Shown: one piece after another, positions 36,701-44,729 of the stretch | Numbering within the stretch: the first letter of the stretch is position 1 | Layout of the letters: the number at the start of each line of letters is the position of its first letter | DNA from: UBA6168 sp964423205 | GTDB taxonomy: Bacteria > Bacteroidota > Bacteroidia > Chitinophagales > Saprospiraceae | Length of the DNA stretch: 64,000 bases | Direction of reading: 5' to 3' | Assembly (NCBI GenBank): GCA_964423205.1 | Contig: CAYRDX010000005.1 | Coordinates: 49,776 to 113,775 of the forward strand | Notes under the pieces: generated by a model | The model's database searches: none | Told to the model about the DNA's origin: nothing | What the model saw: the letters and a program-made list of their open reading frames with translations, nothing else | Made by a program: the position numbers and the translations under genes

Positions 36701-36808
36701 GTTCATGAGCTGCAATTTCAGGTCAAGTTGGGAAAAAGCAGGACTTATCCATAAGAGGAGAAGCGCAATTGTCGAAACAATTTTAAAAGAAGTGTGTAAA
36801 GGGCGCAT
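30791..36808 (-). CDS. Giant secreted Ig-like repeat protein (2005 aa)
   Basis: The signal peptide is followed by an N-terminal domain (about 28-170) and an Asp-rich calcium-type segment (CDADGILNALEDTNGNGYF). There are then 13 tandem Ig-like repeats of about 100 residues, each beginning GP(L/I/V)-x-(I/V)-x-x-x-P, with one Cys early (TICSG) and one late (TxTCD), a central YQWQ-S-NGG-WSNL and a TTTLSISN-Y-YR strand. Near residues 1660-1750 comes a thrombospondin-type-3-like acidic block (DFDLDGVINDVDPDDDND). At the end are two copies of a dockerin-like motif (DLNGDRRTIYQGPGND and DIDLNGRAIYQGPAND). I see no T9SS sorting domain. It is probably a surface adhesin or matrix protein. The repeats are easily mistaken in assembly. 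Confidence 0.85.
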   Translation of the reverse strand: MRPLHTSFKIVSTIALLLLWISPAFSQLDLKLQLMNDSTWGVYVKPKNTINPTSSTITGSGQVTLVVPTGFTYSTLTSVKGTWMQNARVNGPFENPTKDYISIGFVSDNPQIVYQSGQETLLFTFKKVGACPDTMYLIQNGVDPFDQLPNSANSNPGNDLSVIDLGRGGLNYYYTENYALAAWNCHDCDADGILNALEDTNGNGYFDVGDVSAICDACSPNGPRTATLSVLSGYNVICAGDVGDTSYLKVTINGGRSPYRIIYTNGSTNDTINNYVSGTSIPIVPTSSVNFSLVNVRDSFLCNVHADSLFGTIPITVQGPLSFTTHPANKTICSAQATTFTSATLNGGDGTTNYRWQISTNGGTTYTDIADGTPYSTASTATLNISSTTGLHNRRYRVKIWTTHCDTVYSNSALMQVEGPISITSSPAASTICAGSNTTFTASATNAGAVGTLSYKWQVNSGSGWADLSDGAPYSGTSTTTLSLTAPSVALDNNLYRMKAFTGTCDTVYTSTALLDIQGPLTITTHPADVSRCANTEAFFFYQYTNPGAGTVTFQWQQSLDGGTSWNNLSNATVYNNTNGTSLGTTGDTLAITNVIGLDGSKYRVGIRTSQCGIVYSNAATLSVNGVPSFSTHPTDATICAGSSHFFVAAASIAQGSFTYNWQVSTNGGASYSNISPPSGVYTTSSGGDTLFISNVIGLYNYRYRAQAITSNCSPVNSNEARLSVEGPLSVTTHPANDTVCSGSSTTFNAVIANPGVTGSTIFRWQVSSNGGSTWTDITNNATYNGAGTQTLSISNAANLYNYRYRLRAWTSTCSVIFTNAAILTVEGPVTVNSQPVAVTTCSGKTASFSASVSNGGAGTMSYQWRVSTDNGLNWSNLSNTGVYSGVNTTTLNISNVASLYHYCYQLQITTGECAAVYTQKACLTVEGPLAITAQPQNVTACSGAPVLFTVGTTNGSSNPNNKFFIWQESTNGGSTWSNLQDGSVYNGVKTDTMSISNIAGKGNNRYRVKYWTNTCDTLTSEEAILYVEGPLSVVSQPSNATICSGSGTTFQATIANTGLGTLNYQWESSSNNGVTWSEITAGGVNGYSGVTTTSLNITNVAGLGNNRFRLRYWTNTCNNAYTNFAVLTVEGPISIIDQPDPVTACSGGTTSFSVATANTGSGQISYQWQVKPNGVSTWTNVTNSSVYNGATSSTLSVVVAGLHGSCFRAIIQTATCSSVTSDSACLSVEGPVSFNLHPQDVTSCSGQSVRFSGAASIAGGNAGTITYQWQVSSDNGVNWSNLTNTAPYFGVTTDTLTVSNIAGLNNRRYRLSARTTTCSPVYSNNARLTVEGPIVISSHPADWTTCSNKEAFFHARITNSGQGTVNYQWQVSSDNGSTWSNLANVAPYNGVKTDTLGISPVSGLVNYKYRMKAWTGTCDTLTSNSATLGIEGPLVVTDEPDDVVLCSNSPTSFSVAVTNQGLGVVVYQWQRSTNGGQTWSDISNGGVFSGVTTNTLSISNITGLGNHKFRAKYKTTNCEWNYSVAATLFVEGPITISQHPASDTACSNIGHLFNTTITNPGSGVLTFQWQLSTNGGSTWSNISNGGVYLGARTEDLSISRVENMNGYRFRLIARTSTCADTTNVAILTVWDACSVGACDFDLDGVINDVDPDDDNDQLSDYYENWMNVNNLSAGWNYTSIISFPYSRCNRDSDADGLIDGLEDPDGDNISNNEETDGDSIFDGDPLNPCDPVLGPTCIGINLAIKLQLLGAKIGVSPTDTLMRDDLRSKGYIPVNEPYTGRSGYSHKGGGGNETVTDSTTVFSVTGPNAIVDWVYVELRSPAFLDSVIYTRSALLQRDGDVVDVNGSSMLSIPLGQGGSYYVSVRHRNHLGVMTGEALDLSPILTEIDFTDTSLLTNGTYAQIRLNNKMSLWAGDLNGDRRTIYQGPGNDVLKLFNTVLTDTNNTGLIANYISQGYLDADIDLNGRAIYQGPANDRAMVLFNVILNYPANGSNLANYVILQQLP

Positions 36809-37322
36809 TGTGTAGTGTGTTTGAATCAGATAATAAACCGATACCTGGTACTGGATTTAAATTTTAAAGGGCGACATCGGCCGCGTTAAAAACACGGCCG
36901 AGTGAGATGCCCGAAAAACACTATAAACCCAAAATTTCTTTGATTTATAAATGGGGCTATGTCCTGGGGGAGGTTGTAAACGGTGGAAGTCCAACAATAA
37001 CAATAGCCAGATTCACACTTTGCGAACCCGGCAGAGGAAAATACCTGTCTCTGTATTCTTTTGTGGCTGCTTGTTATTTGTTCTTACCAGTTGCCTATGG
37101 GTCAAGTGTTTCATAATATTTTAATAACCAATTGATTCCATTGATTGAAAAATCAGCAATTAATCGGGAGGAGATGTTATTATCAGGGGATTAGCGAGGG
37201 GAGGATACCCCAATTTGGCAATTGTTATGCCAAACTAATGGTAGTTTATTGTTAGTTCTTGCTTAGTTGGAAATTCTGTGACGTCTCTTATGGAATGTTA
37301 TGAGAGAAAAATTTAACGGCAA
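36809..37322. other. 514-bp intergenic region upstream of the giant gene
   Basis: No gene is supported. It holds a TCGGCCG/CGGCCGA hairpin (about 36877-36901) and a TTTGGCA/TGCCAAA inverted repeat with a 7-nt spacer (37214-37234). I do not find a TAnnTTTG element for the giant gene. Confidence 0.4.
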
Positions 37323-38597
37323 TTAGTATTCATATTTCTTCTTCCAAAGGTCACGCAAAAAGACCCGGATTTTCTGTTCCGATGGATTATCACCCGGCTT
37401 GTAAAGCTGCTTTCCCATTATCTTTTCAGGTAAATACTCTTGCGGGCTGAAATTGCCTTCGAACTCATGAGCATATTGGTAACCCTTACCATAGTTGAGT
37501 TCTTTCATTAAATGGGTGGGAGCATTCCGAATGTGTAATGGTACCGGAAGAGGGCCAGTCTCCTGAACCAGTTTTTGTGCTTCCTTAATGGCAATGTAAG
37601 TGGAGTTACTTTTGGGTGAGGTGGCGAGATAGACTGCTGCCTGCGACAATATGATGCGTGCTTCCGGAAAGCCAACAGCCCTGCATGCATCCCAGCTGGT
37701 CGTTGCCATGAGCAAAGCGTTCGGATTGGCAAGGCCGATGTCCTCGGCTGCGAGAATGATCATTCTTCTGGCTATGAATTCGAGATCTTCCCCACCTTCT
37801 ATCATTCTGGACAACCAGTAAACAGCTGCATTGGGATCGCTGCCGCGCAAGGATTTAATAAAAGCACTGGCAATGTCATAGTGCATTTCACCCCCCTTAT
37901 CGTATATAGCCAGATTCTGTTGGATAGCCGAAACAACTACCTCATCTGTGACGATTAATTTTTCTTCTATTTGGACGAGATTACTTACTAACTCCAGAAC
38001 ATTATACAATTTTCTGGCGTCACCACCTGAAAACATGAACAGCGCACTAAAGTCGTGAATTTCAATGTCTTTTTTTCGCAAGACTTCATCCTCTTTGAGT
38101 GCTTTTTCAACCAAGGCATGCAAATCCTTTTCCTCCAGATGTTTTAGAACATATACCTGACAACGGGAAAGTAAGGCTGAAATCACTTCAAATGACGGAT
38201 TTTCCGTTGTAGCGCCAATTAGTGTCACAACACCCTGCTCCACAGCGCTAAGCAGAGAATCTTGCTGTGATTTACTAAACCTGTGTATTTCGTCCAGAAA
38301 TAAAATGGGATTTGGTGAATTGAAAAATCTCTGACTTTTTGCTTTTTCTATCACCTCCCGGACAACCTTTACTCCCGAATCGACACCACTTAATGCGTGG
38401 AATGGACGCTTTAGTTGCTTGGCAATAATATGGGCAAGAGTAGTCTTGCCTGTCCCCGGTGGTCCCCATAAAATCATGGAGGGAATATTGCCTGCTTCAA
38501 TGGCCTTTCGCAAGATAGCACCTGCCCCGACAAGGTGCTCCTGACCAACATATCCAGCAAGGGTTTTGGGGCGTAGTCGGTCGGCAAGTGGCTGCAT
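37323..38597 (-). CDS. rarA: Replication-associated recombination protein A (RarA/MgsA)
   Basis: A 424-residue AAA+ ATPase of the RarA/WRNIP1 family, which acts at stalled replication forks. The N-terminus PLADRLRPKTLAGYVGQEHL is the typical family start. The Walker A motif is WGPPGTGKTTLA near residues 44-55, Walker B is ILFLDEIHRF near 97-106, sensor 1 is IGATTENPSF, and sensor 2 is in the FSGGDARKLYN segment. The C-terminal half with GSDPNAAVYWLSRMIEGGEDLEF and LPVPLHIRNAPTHLM is complete. It is divergent from the T9SS cargo gene at 38743. Confidence 0.95.
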   Translation of the reverse strand: MQPLADRLRPKTLAGYVGQEHLVGAGAILRKAIEAGNIPSMILWGPPGTGKTTLAHIIAKQLKRPFHALSGVDSGVKVVREVIEKAKSQRFFNSPNPILFLDEIHRFSKSQQDSLLSAVEQGVVTLIGATTENPSFEVISALLSRCQVYVLKHLEEKDLHALVEKALKEDEVLRKKDIEIHDFSALFMFSGGDARKLYNVLELVSNLVQIEEKLIVTDEVVVSAIQQNLAIYDKGGEMHYDIASAFIKSLRGSDPNAAVYWLSRMIEGGEDLEFIARRMIILAAEDIGLANPNALLMATTSWDACRAVGFPEARIILSQAAVYLATSPKSNSTYIAIKEAQKLVQETGPLPVPLHIRNAPTHLMKELNYGKGYQYAHEFEGNFSPQEYLPEKIMGKQLYKPGDNPSEQKIRVFLRDLWKKKYEY

Positions 38598-38697
38598 AAC
38601 TGATGGTTATAAGTCAATGGAAAACAGTAATTTACAATGTCACTCTAAATGACTGCCTTTGTACAATTTAATACTTTATCTATTAGTTATTTTGAGG

Positions 38698-38705
38698 TAA
38701 ATTTG
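38698..38705 (+). promoter_or_regulatory. -7 element (TAAATTTG) for the gene at 38743
   Basis: A perfect TAnnTTTG element 45 nt before the GTG start, supporting that start. Confidence 0.55.
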
Positions 38706-38742
38706 AATCCCCTGTTTCATTAAACAAATAAAACTTATTAAC

Positions 38743-41700
38743 GTGAAAAGAACTACACTTTCATTACTTATCCTGATGTGGGTGGGGATGCTTTCCGCCC
38801 AAACCGATTCCTACACTTTATATTTTGGAGGTACTGTAAAAGACCCAAATGGTGTGCCCGTGCCAAATGCTACCATCTTTATCAGCATACCCGCAACCTC
38901 TGTTAATAGTTTCACCTATGCTGAAAAAATACGGACTGGTGCCAATGGCTTTTGCGAACACAAAGTTTCCGTTCCCAATAAAATGCCACAAGGAATTGTA
39001 AATGTTATACTCTACAACTGTGATGGAAAAGAAGTGGTGCAAAAGGGCACTTTTGGAATTGGAGCTCCAAACAAATTTGAATTCCATTTCAAATGGTGTA
39101 AGTCAATTGTACAAAATAAATGCACTGTAACTATTGTCCAGTCTCCCTCTGGTGAACTGGTGGCCAAAGTAGAAGGCCTTGCTCCAGTAAAATACCGATG
39201 GAGTAGCGGACAAACTACTGCCGGTATTTTACCTAAAGAACCTGGTGAATATTGTGTGAAAATCATGACGGCCGATAGTTGTGAAACGCATGCATGTTTC
39301 AAAGTAACCGGAATCGACCGCAAATGCTCAGTCGTAATATCAGCCATAAAAGATCCTGCCTCTAATGCCGCTTGGAAACTTACAGCTAATGCAACAGGGG
39401 TGGCTCCGTTCAAATATTTCTGGAGCCATGAAAATCTCGAAACTCAAAGCATTATTGTATCCAAATCAGGGAATTACTGTGTAAAGGTCATGGATGCCAA
39501 TGGTTGCCTGACATCTAATTGCATCGTAGTTGGTGCAGACCTCAATTGCAAAGTCGCAATTGAAGCCGTCAAAGACCCAAGTGGAAAGGTTCTGAAACTG
39601 GTGGCCGTAAGCCCTAATCCAAACCTGAAATACTACTGGAGTAATAACTCAACCACGAGTTCCATTGAACCTGCCGGCCCTGGAAAATATTGCGTTACTG
39701 CAACTGATGAAAAAGAATGTAAAGTACAGGCATGTTATGAGGTGCCAGGAGTTCCCGCTTGTAAAGTTGTCATCCAACAGTCTTCGACTGGTCATTTAGT
39801 GGCCAAAGTGGAAGGCCAGGGACCATTTAAGTATAAGTGGAGCACAGGTGAAGAAACGGAAGGAATCATACCAAAAGGCCCCGGTGAATATTGCGTGGAA
39901 GTTTACAACGAACAAAAATGTGCTGCGCGTGCCTGCTTTAAAGTTGTAGCTCCGCAATCCCAATGTGCTGTAGAAATTGGTGTAACTCAAGCAACTGGCA
40001 CCGAAGGCTGGAAACTTACGGCTCATGCCAAAGGCAAAGCACCTTTCAAGTATTACTGGAATGGTATTACTGAAGGAGAGCAAAGTATTCTGGTAACAAA
40101 AGCGGGTAATTATTGCGTTACAGTTATTGACGCAGCAGGATGTAAGTCGCATTTCTGCCGAATGGTGGGAATGGACAATCTTTGCCGGGTGTCTATTGAA
40201 CCTACTAAAGATCCGAGTGGCAAGATTGTCAAACTTTCTGCTGTCACTTCTGCTTCATCTGCTACCTTCCAATGGAGTACTGGTGAAACTACACCTTCCA
40301 TTATACCAGCAAAACCAGGCAAGTATTGTGTACTGGTGGTCATCGGAAATACCTGTAAAGCAGAAGCGTGTTTTGAAGTTCCCGGCACCCAACGTTGTAA
40401 TGTTGTAATTAAACAATCTGCCTCAGGCGAACTTATTGCTCATGTTGAAGGTACGGGTACTTTCAAATACTCATGGAGCACAGGAGAAACCACTAGAGCC
40501 ATTTTACCCAAAACAGGTGGTGAATACTGCGTGAAAGTTATTAATGAGGAAGGTTGTATTGCTTCTGCCTGCTTTAAGGTGATTGCTGGAAATACAAAAT
40601 GTGCAGCAGAAATAAGCGTAACACCTTCCAACACTACCACAAATGCAGGTTGGAAGTTGACGGTACATGCAAAAGGTGCTGCGCCATTCAAGTACTTGTG
40701 GAATATTGAAAATGCAACTACTGAGAGCATTACTGTCAGCAGACCGGGTACCTATTGCGTAACTGTGCAGGATTCGAGTGGTTGTAAAACAAACGTTTGC
40801 CGGACAGTCGGTGTCTTGGATCCAGCTTGTAAAGTTGCCATCGAAGTAATCCGGGATCCTTCCAGCCCAACTGTAATTCTGAAGGCCATAGTCCCATCCA
40901 ATGATTATAAGTATAAGTGGAGCACGGGTGAAGACACTCCATTCATCATTCCTGCCGTCGCCAATAATTACTGCGTTACAGTTACCAGCTCTACTGGTTG
41001 CACTGCGACTGCCTGTTTCCGTTACGAGCCTAAAATGTCAAATCTCAGTTACAACATAGAGGGTTTTGTTTCACTGCCAGTTGCCATTACCGTAAATATT
41101 ACGCTGAAAGGCAAGGCAACCCTTTATTATTTGACTGCATTATCAGCTAATTCTCTGAGAGTATTGGAAGTGCCACTGCAAGTCAAAGATGGTAAGCCCA
41201 ATTTTTATAGCTTCGGTAAAGTCCCTGCAGGTAAGTATCTCGTGAAAATTACACTGGATCCGGAAACAACTTATGGCAAGGAATATTTGCCTACCTATTA
41301 CGGCGATGTAATCAAATGGGCTGCAGGCTCTATCATTGCTGTACCTCACAATGGTGGTCAGTTTAACGTGATGATGGTGAAAGGTACAAATGCCGAGGGT
41401 CCGGGTAATATTTCGGGTACTGTTATCCTGGGTAATGGTCTTACTTTATCAGACGATGGGTTCAGAGGTGGAAATCCGGTAAAAGATGCTTCCATCCTGT
41501 TGGTGGACTCTCACGACAATCCGATCAGACACGTGGAAACATCTGACAAGGGCGTCTTCCAGTTCAAAAACCTAGCTTTTGGAACTTATAAAGTGCTGAC
41601 CGAAATGGTGGGCATGGAACCTGAGTGGAGATGGGTAACCATCAATGAATTGAATCCGCAGTCCACCAATGTGAGTTTCTCTGTCCCTGAGAGTAGCCTG

Positions 41701-41979
41701 ACTAACACAAATGATGTTGCTGAGACAATCAGTGGATTTGTGGTTTATCCAAATCCTGTTTCAGAGAAAGCTACATTGTCTTTTGAGTCGGCAAAAGCTC
41801 AGCAAGCAATTTTACGAATTGCGGCCATGACAGGTCAGACTGTGTTATCGCAAAACATGCAGTTGTTTGAAGGACCACAAAGGGTGGAACTGAATTTGGC
41901 GAACCTGCCTTCAGGATTGTATTTCGTTAACCTGACCTCGGGTCAAAAGGTCATTACAGCCAAATTGATTAAGGAATAA
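38743..41979 (+). CDS. T9SS-secreted SprB-like repeat protein (1078 aa) with GTG start
   Basis: Translation begins at GTG 38743, giving a signal peptide ending near MLSAQ. Then come a carboxypeptidase-type regulatory beta domain (about 25-115) and nine SprB-like repeats of about 70 residues (about 127-770). Each repeat has an opening Cys, a FKYxWSTGE core, a YCVxV strand and a Cys-x4-Cys ending such as GCxxxACF. The nine repeats follow an ABC-ABC-ABC order, so a 3-repeat unit was copied twice. A second region (about 780-990) ends with another beta domain (DASILLVDSHDNPI, then GVFQFKNLAFGTYKV). The last 80 residues are a T9SS sorting domain (VVYPNPVSEKATLSF, ending ITAKLIKE). Probably a surface protein. 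Confidence 0.87.
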   Translation: MKRTTLSLLILMWVGMLSAQTDSYTLYFGGTVKDPNGVPVPNATIFISIPATSVNSFTYAEKIRTGANGFCEHKVSVPNKMPQGIVNVILYNCDGKEVVQKGTFGIGAPNKFEFHFKWCKSIVQNKCTVTIVQSPSGELVAKVEGLAPVKYRWSSGQTTAGILPKEPGEYCVKIMTADSCETHACFKVTGIDRKCSVVISAIKDPASNAAWKLTANATGVAPFKYFWSHENLETQSIIVSKSGNYCVKVMDANGCLTSNCIVVGADLNCKVAIEAVKDPSGKVLKLVAVSPNPNLKYYWSNNSTTSSIEPAGPGKYCVTATDEKECKVQACYEVPGVPACKVVIQQSSTGHLVAKVEGQGPFKYKWSTGEETEGIIPKGPGEYCVEVYNEQKCAARACFKVVAPQSQCAVEIGVTQATGTEGWKLTAHAKGKAPFKYYWNGITEGEQSILVTKAGNYCVTVIDAAGCKSHFCRMVGMDNLCRVSIEPTKDPSGKIVKLSAVTSASSATFQWSTGETTPSIIPAKPGKYCVLVVIGNTCKAEACFEVPGTQRCNVVIKQSASGELIAHVEGTGTFKYSWSTGETTRAILPKTGGEYCVKVINEEGCIASACFKVIAGNTKCAAEISVTPSNTTTNAGWKLTVHAKGAAPFKYLWNIENATTESITVSRPGTYCVTVQDSSGCKTNVCRTVGVLDPACKVAIEVIRDPSSPTVILKAIVPSNDYKYKWSTGEDTPFIIPAVANNYCVTVTSSTGCTATACFRYEPKMSNLSYNIEGFVSLPVAITVNITLKGKATLYYLTALSANSLRVLEVPLQVKDGKPNFYSFGKVPAGKYLVKITLDPETTYGKEYLPTYYGDVIKWAAGSIIAVPHNGGQFNVMMVKGTNAEGPGNISGTVILGNGLTLSDDGFRGGNPVKDASILLVDSHDNPIRHVETSDKGVFQFKNLAFGTYKVLTEMVGMEPEWRWVTINELNPQSTNVSFSVPESSLTNTNDVAETISGFVVYPNPVSEKATLSFESAKAQQAILRIAAMTGQTVLSQNMQLFEGPQRVELNLANLPSGLYFVNLTSGQKVITAKLIKE

Positions 41980-42015
41980 GCTCAGGCAATCCTAAATGGG
42001 TATAACAGATTGACA

Positions 42016-42053
42016 AAAAAAATGCTGGTGGGAATTCCCGCCAGCATTTTTTT
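42016..42053 (+). terminator. Terminator of the SprB-like repeat gene
   Basis: AATGCTGGTGGG and CCCGCCAGCATT pair over 12 positions around an AATT loop, flanked by an A-run and a T-run; it may work in both directions, which also suits the convergent fabH gene. Confidence 0.85.
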
Positions 42054-42136
42054 AAAGCCAAATCTAAAATTAGTGGGACAATAAAATATAAAATGGCCAA
42101 TTTCGCCTACTAAAATTCTGATTGTCAGCACATTTG

Positions 42137-42174
42137 CATTTTACATTTATCATTTTACATTTATCATTTTACTT
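42137..42174. repeat. 14-bp tandem repeat at the fabH 3' end
   Basis: CATTTTACATTTAT occurs twice in tandem followed by a partial third copy that overlaps the fabH stop codon. Confidence 0.6.
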
Positions 42175-43243
42175 ACCACCGCATCAAAGTGGCACCCCAA
42201 GTGAATCCACTGCCAAAGGCAGCAAAACAAACGAGGTCTCCTTTTTGAATGGCTCCAGCGTCCAGTGCATCTTTTAAAGCTATGGGTATACTTGCGGCCG
42301 TGGTGTTTCCATACTTTTGGATATTGTTCCAAACCTGATCGTCCCTGATTCTGAGTGCTCTTTGCACCATCTGACTGATGCGAAGGTTAGCCTGATGAGG
42401 TATGAGCAGCTTCAGGTCAGCTGGAGTATATCCCGACTTGGTGAGCACTTCCATAATTACTTCAGGGAATTTTACGACCGCTGTTTTGAAGACAGTCTGA
42501 CCGTCCATATATGGGAACAGGTGTGCATCATCCATCATTTTCTGGGTAATGAATAGTCCTCCCCATTCGTTGTCTTTATCGTATCCGAGATCGACTTCCA
42601 TGCCCAGTTTATTGAAATGGTATCCGGCATGGCAACCCGGGCTTGTAAGAGACAGAACTTCTGCATTGGTGCCATCGGAGTGCAACTTTGACATGATGAT
42701 ACCTTCGTTTTCATTTTCAGTGGGTTGGAGAATTACAGCTCCGGCGCCATCTCCAAATAAAACGGTGACACCTCTGCCCCGGGTAGAATAATCGAGTCCG
42801 TAAGACTGAACCTCCGCTGCAACCAGAAGGATGTTTTTGTACATGCCGGAGCGGATAAACTGGTCGGCCACCGAAAGGCCGTAAACAAAACCGGAGCATT
42901 GATTGCGCACATCGAGCGCCCCTATTTCTGTGTGTGAAATGCCTAATTCACGTTGAACGAGTACTCCGCAGCCTGGGAAAAAGTAGTCAGGACTCAGTGT
43001 AGCGAAAATGATGAAATCGATGTCTTCTTTTGAAATACCAGCTTCTTCGATGGCTTTCCGAGCTGCTTTGGCGCCAATTATTGATGTAGGCTCTTCATAA
43101 CGTTTGGCAAAATAGCGGGTTAATATGCCGCTGCGTTGCTGGATCCATTCGTCACTGGTATCCATTAATTTCGTGAGGTCTTCGTTGGTGACCACATGTT
43201 CGGGAATGTAGGTACCGATGCCGGCAATTTTCGTTCTGATCAT
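42173..43243 (-). CDS. fabH: 3-oxoacyl-ACP synthase III
   Basis: A 356-residue condensing enzyme that starts fatty acid synthesis by joining acetyl-CoA or a branched starter to malonyl-ACP. The Cys-His-Asn triad is visible: Cys116 in DVRNQCSGFVYGL, His in LLIPHQANLRI and Asn in YGNTTAASIP. The N-terminus IAGIGTYIPEHVVTNEDL and the SDGTNAEVLSL segment are standard, the latter within an insert typical of the long Bacteroidota form. The rpmF-plsX neighbours seen in many genomes are missing, so this may be a second, stand-alone fabH paralogue. A TAGCTTTG element lies upstream. Confidence 0.92.
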   Translation of the reverse strand: MIRTKIAGIGTYIPEHVVTNEDLTKLMDTSDEWIQQRSGILTRYFAKRYEEPTSIIGAKAARKAIEEAGISKEDIDFIIFATLSPDYFFPGCGVLVQRELGISHTEIGALDVRNQCSGFVYGLSVADQFIRSGMYKNILLVAAEVQSYGLDYSTRGRGVTVLFGDGAGAVILQPTENENEGIIMSKLHSDGTNAEVLSLTSPGCHAGYHFNKLGMEVDLGYDKDNEWGGLFITQKMMDDAHLFPYMDGQTVFKTAVVKFPEVIMEVLTKSGYTPADLKLLIPHQANLRISQMVQRALRIRDDQVWNNIQKYGNTTAASIPIALKDALDAGAIQKGDLVCFAAFGSGFTWGATLMRW

Positions 43244-43279
43244 GATGCTTTAGTTTTCTGAATTTAGTTAGGGACAAAA

Positions 43280-43287
43280 CAAAGCTA
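43280..43287 (-). promoter_or_regulatory. -7 element (TAGCTTTG) for fabH
   Basis: A perfect TAnnTTTG element on the minus strand, 37 nt before the fabH ATG. Confidence 0.5.
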
Positions 43288-43426
43288 TGCAGCACTGTTC
43301 TATCATGTTTGCTCTTGTGTTATCAACGAAGGTAATGGAGTTTTTCTAACTTTTAACATGTAATGACAATTATCCTGAGGGAGGCGACATCACAAGTATC
43401 GGGCTTTAAACGAACAAAGAATCGGT

Positions 43427-44578
43427 CTATAAACTGATTGCCGTCTTCTTACTTTCTATCAGCGTTTTGAGTTGATCAATTACCATATCAATTTCTTCTT
43501 TGGTGTTGTAATGCGAAAAGGAGAATCTGATCGCCTTGCGTTGTGGGTTCGCACCCAGTGCAGTCAACACATGTGAACCAGCATCAGCACCGGAACTACA
43601 TGCGCTGCCTCCAGACACACTTATTCCGCTTATATCGAGCTGTAATACCAGCATTTCTGCCTTAGGCGACGGAGGAAAGGATGTGTTCAAAACCGTGTAG
43701 AGATAATTACCGGCATAATCGCCATTGAACTGAATGCCGATGAACTTGGTCTGTAGTTGTTCCATCATGTAACGGCGTAATTCTTCAATGTAACTTCGGC
43801 GTTCGTCCATTTCTACGGTTGCCATTTCCAGTGCCTTCGCCATTCCGATAATACCGATAACATTTTCCGTACCGCCACGCATATTCCTCTCCTGGGAGCC
43901 GCCATCGATAAAAGGTTTCAGGGTAACTTCATTGTTGATGTAAATAAATCCCACACCCTTTGGTCCATGAAATTTATGTGCGCCTCCTGCCAGAAAGTGG
44001 ATTTTGGTTTTAGACACATTCAAAGGAAATTTGGCAACAGTCTGAACAGTATCGGAATGGTAAAGAGCATCGTACTGCTGACACAGTGCAGAAATGGCAT
44101 CCATATCCTGTAAGGTGCTGATTTCATTGTTGGCATGCATCAGCGATACCATGGTCTTAAGCCCAGCGTTATTCCTTAGCAGTTCTTCCAGATGATCTAA
44201 ATTGATTCTTCCCCAACGGTCAAAATTGACCATGTCAATTTGAACACCTTGTTCTTTCACTACGTCGAGGCAATGCAAAACACAGTGGTGTTCCAAGGGT
44301 GAACTGATGATTCGTTTTACACCCAAATCCCGCACGGCACCTTTAATGGCCATGTTATTGCTCTCCGTGCCCCCCGAAGTAAAGAAAATCTCACCGATGG
44401 AGGCACCAATTGCCTGAGCCACTTTTTTTCTCGACTCTTCTATTTTCGCCCGTACCTTCCTGCCCTCAGCATGTATGGATGATGGGTTGCCAAAAAAGTC
44501 TGTCATGGCTTCAGTCATTACCTGAATGACTTCAGGGGCAAGCGGGGTAGTGGCGGCGTTATCGAAGTATATTCTCAT
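43427..44578 (-). CDS. Cysteine desulfurase (IscS/NifS type)
   Basis: A 383-residue PLP enzyme from ATG 44578 (MRIYFDNAATTPLAP); the frame extends eight codons further but without conservation. It moves sulfur from cysteine to a protein persulfide for Fe-S cluster and thio-cofactor synthesis. Key motifs: SGGTESNNMAI, SPLEHHCVLHCL with the PLP-stacking His, AGGAHKFHGPKGVGF with the Schiff-base Lys, and the mobile loop GGSACSSGADAGSHVL with the catalytic Cys. The short SACSSG loop region fits the NifS/IscS class. No iscU or other Fe-S gene is adjacent, so the exact partner pathway is unclear. Confidence 0.92.
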   Translation of the reverse strand: MRIYFDNAATTPLAPEVIQVMTEAMTDFFGNPSSIHAEGRKVRAKIEESRKKVAQAIGASIGEIFFTSGGTESNNMAIKGAVRDLGVKRIISSPLEHHCVLHCLDVVKEQGVQIDMVNFDRWGRINLDHLEELLRNNAGLKTMVSLMHANNEISTLQDMDAISALCQQYDALYHSDTVQTVAKFPLNVSKTKIHFLAGGAHKFHGPKGVGFIYINNEVTLKPFIDGGSQERNMRGGTENVIGIIGMAKALEMATVEMDERRSYIEELRRYMMEQLQTKFIGIQFNGDYAGNYLYTVLNTSFPPSPKAEMLVLQLDISGISVSGGSACSSGADAGSHVLTALGANPQRKAIRFSFSHYNTKEEIDMVIDQLKTLIESKKTAISL

Positions 44579-44698
44579 ACTGGTACTGAATGAAGGTTGC
44601 ACAATGGTTTAGTGCAATTATTCAAAGCAATTGTAAAAATAGGAAATACCAAGGCAAGGTACCAAGTCTGACATTGACTCATAATAGATGTAGCATTG

Positions 44699-44706
44699 TA
44701 TCTTTG
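44699..44706 (+). promoter_or_regulatory. Promoter (TTG, 22-nt spacer, TATCTTTG) for the methyltransferase
   Basis: A perfect -7 element 31 nt before the TTG start, with TTG at 44674-44676 at a long but acceptable -33 spacing. Confidence 0.55.
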
Positions 44707-44729
44707 CGCAAATCAGAAAACTACACAAA

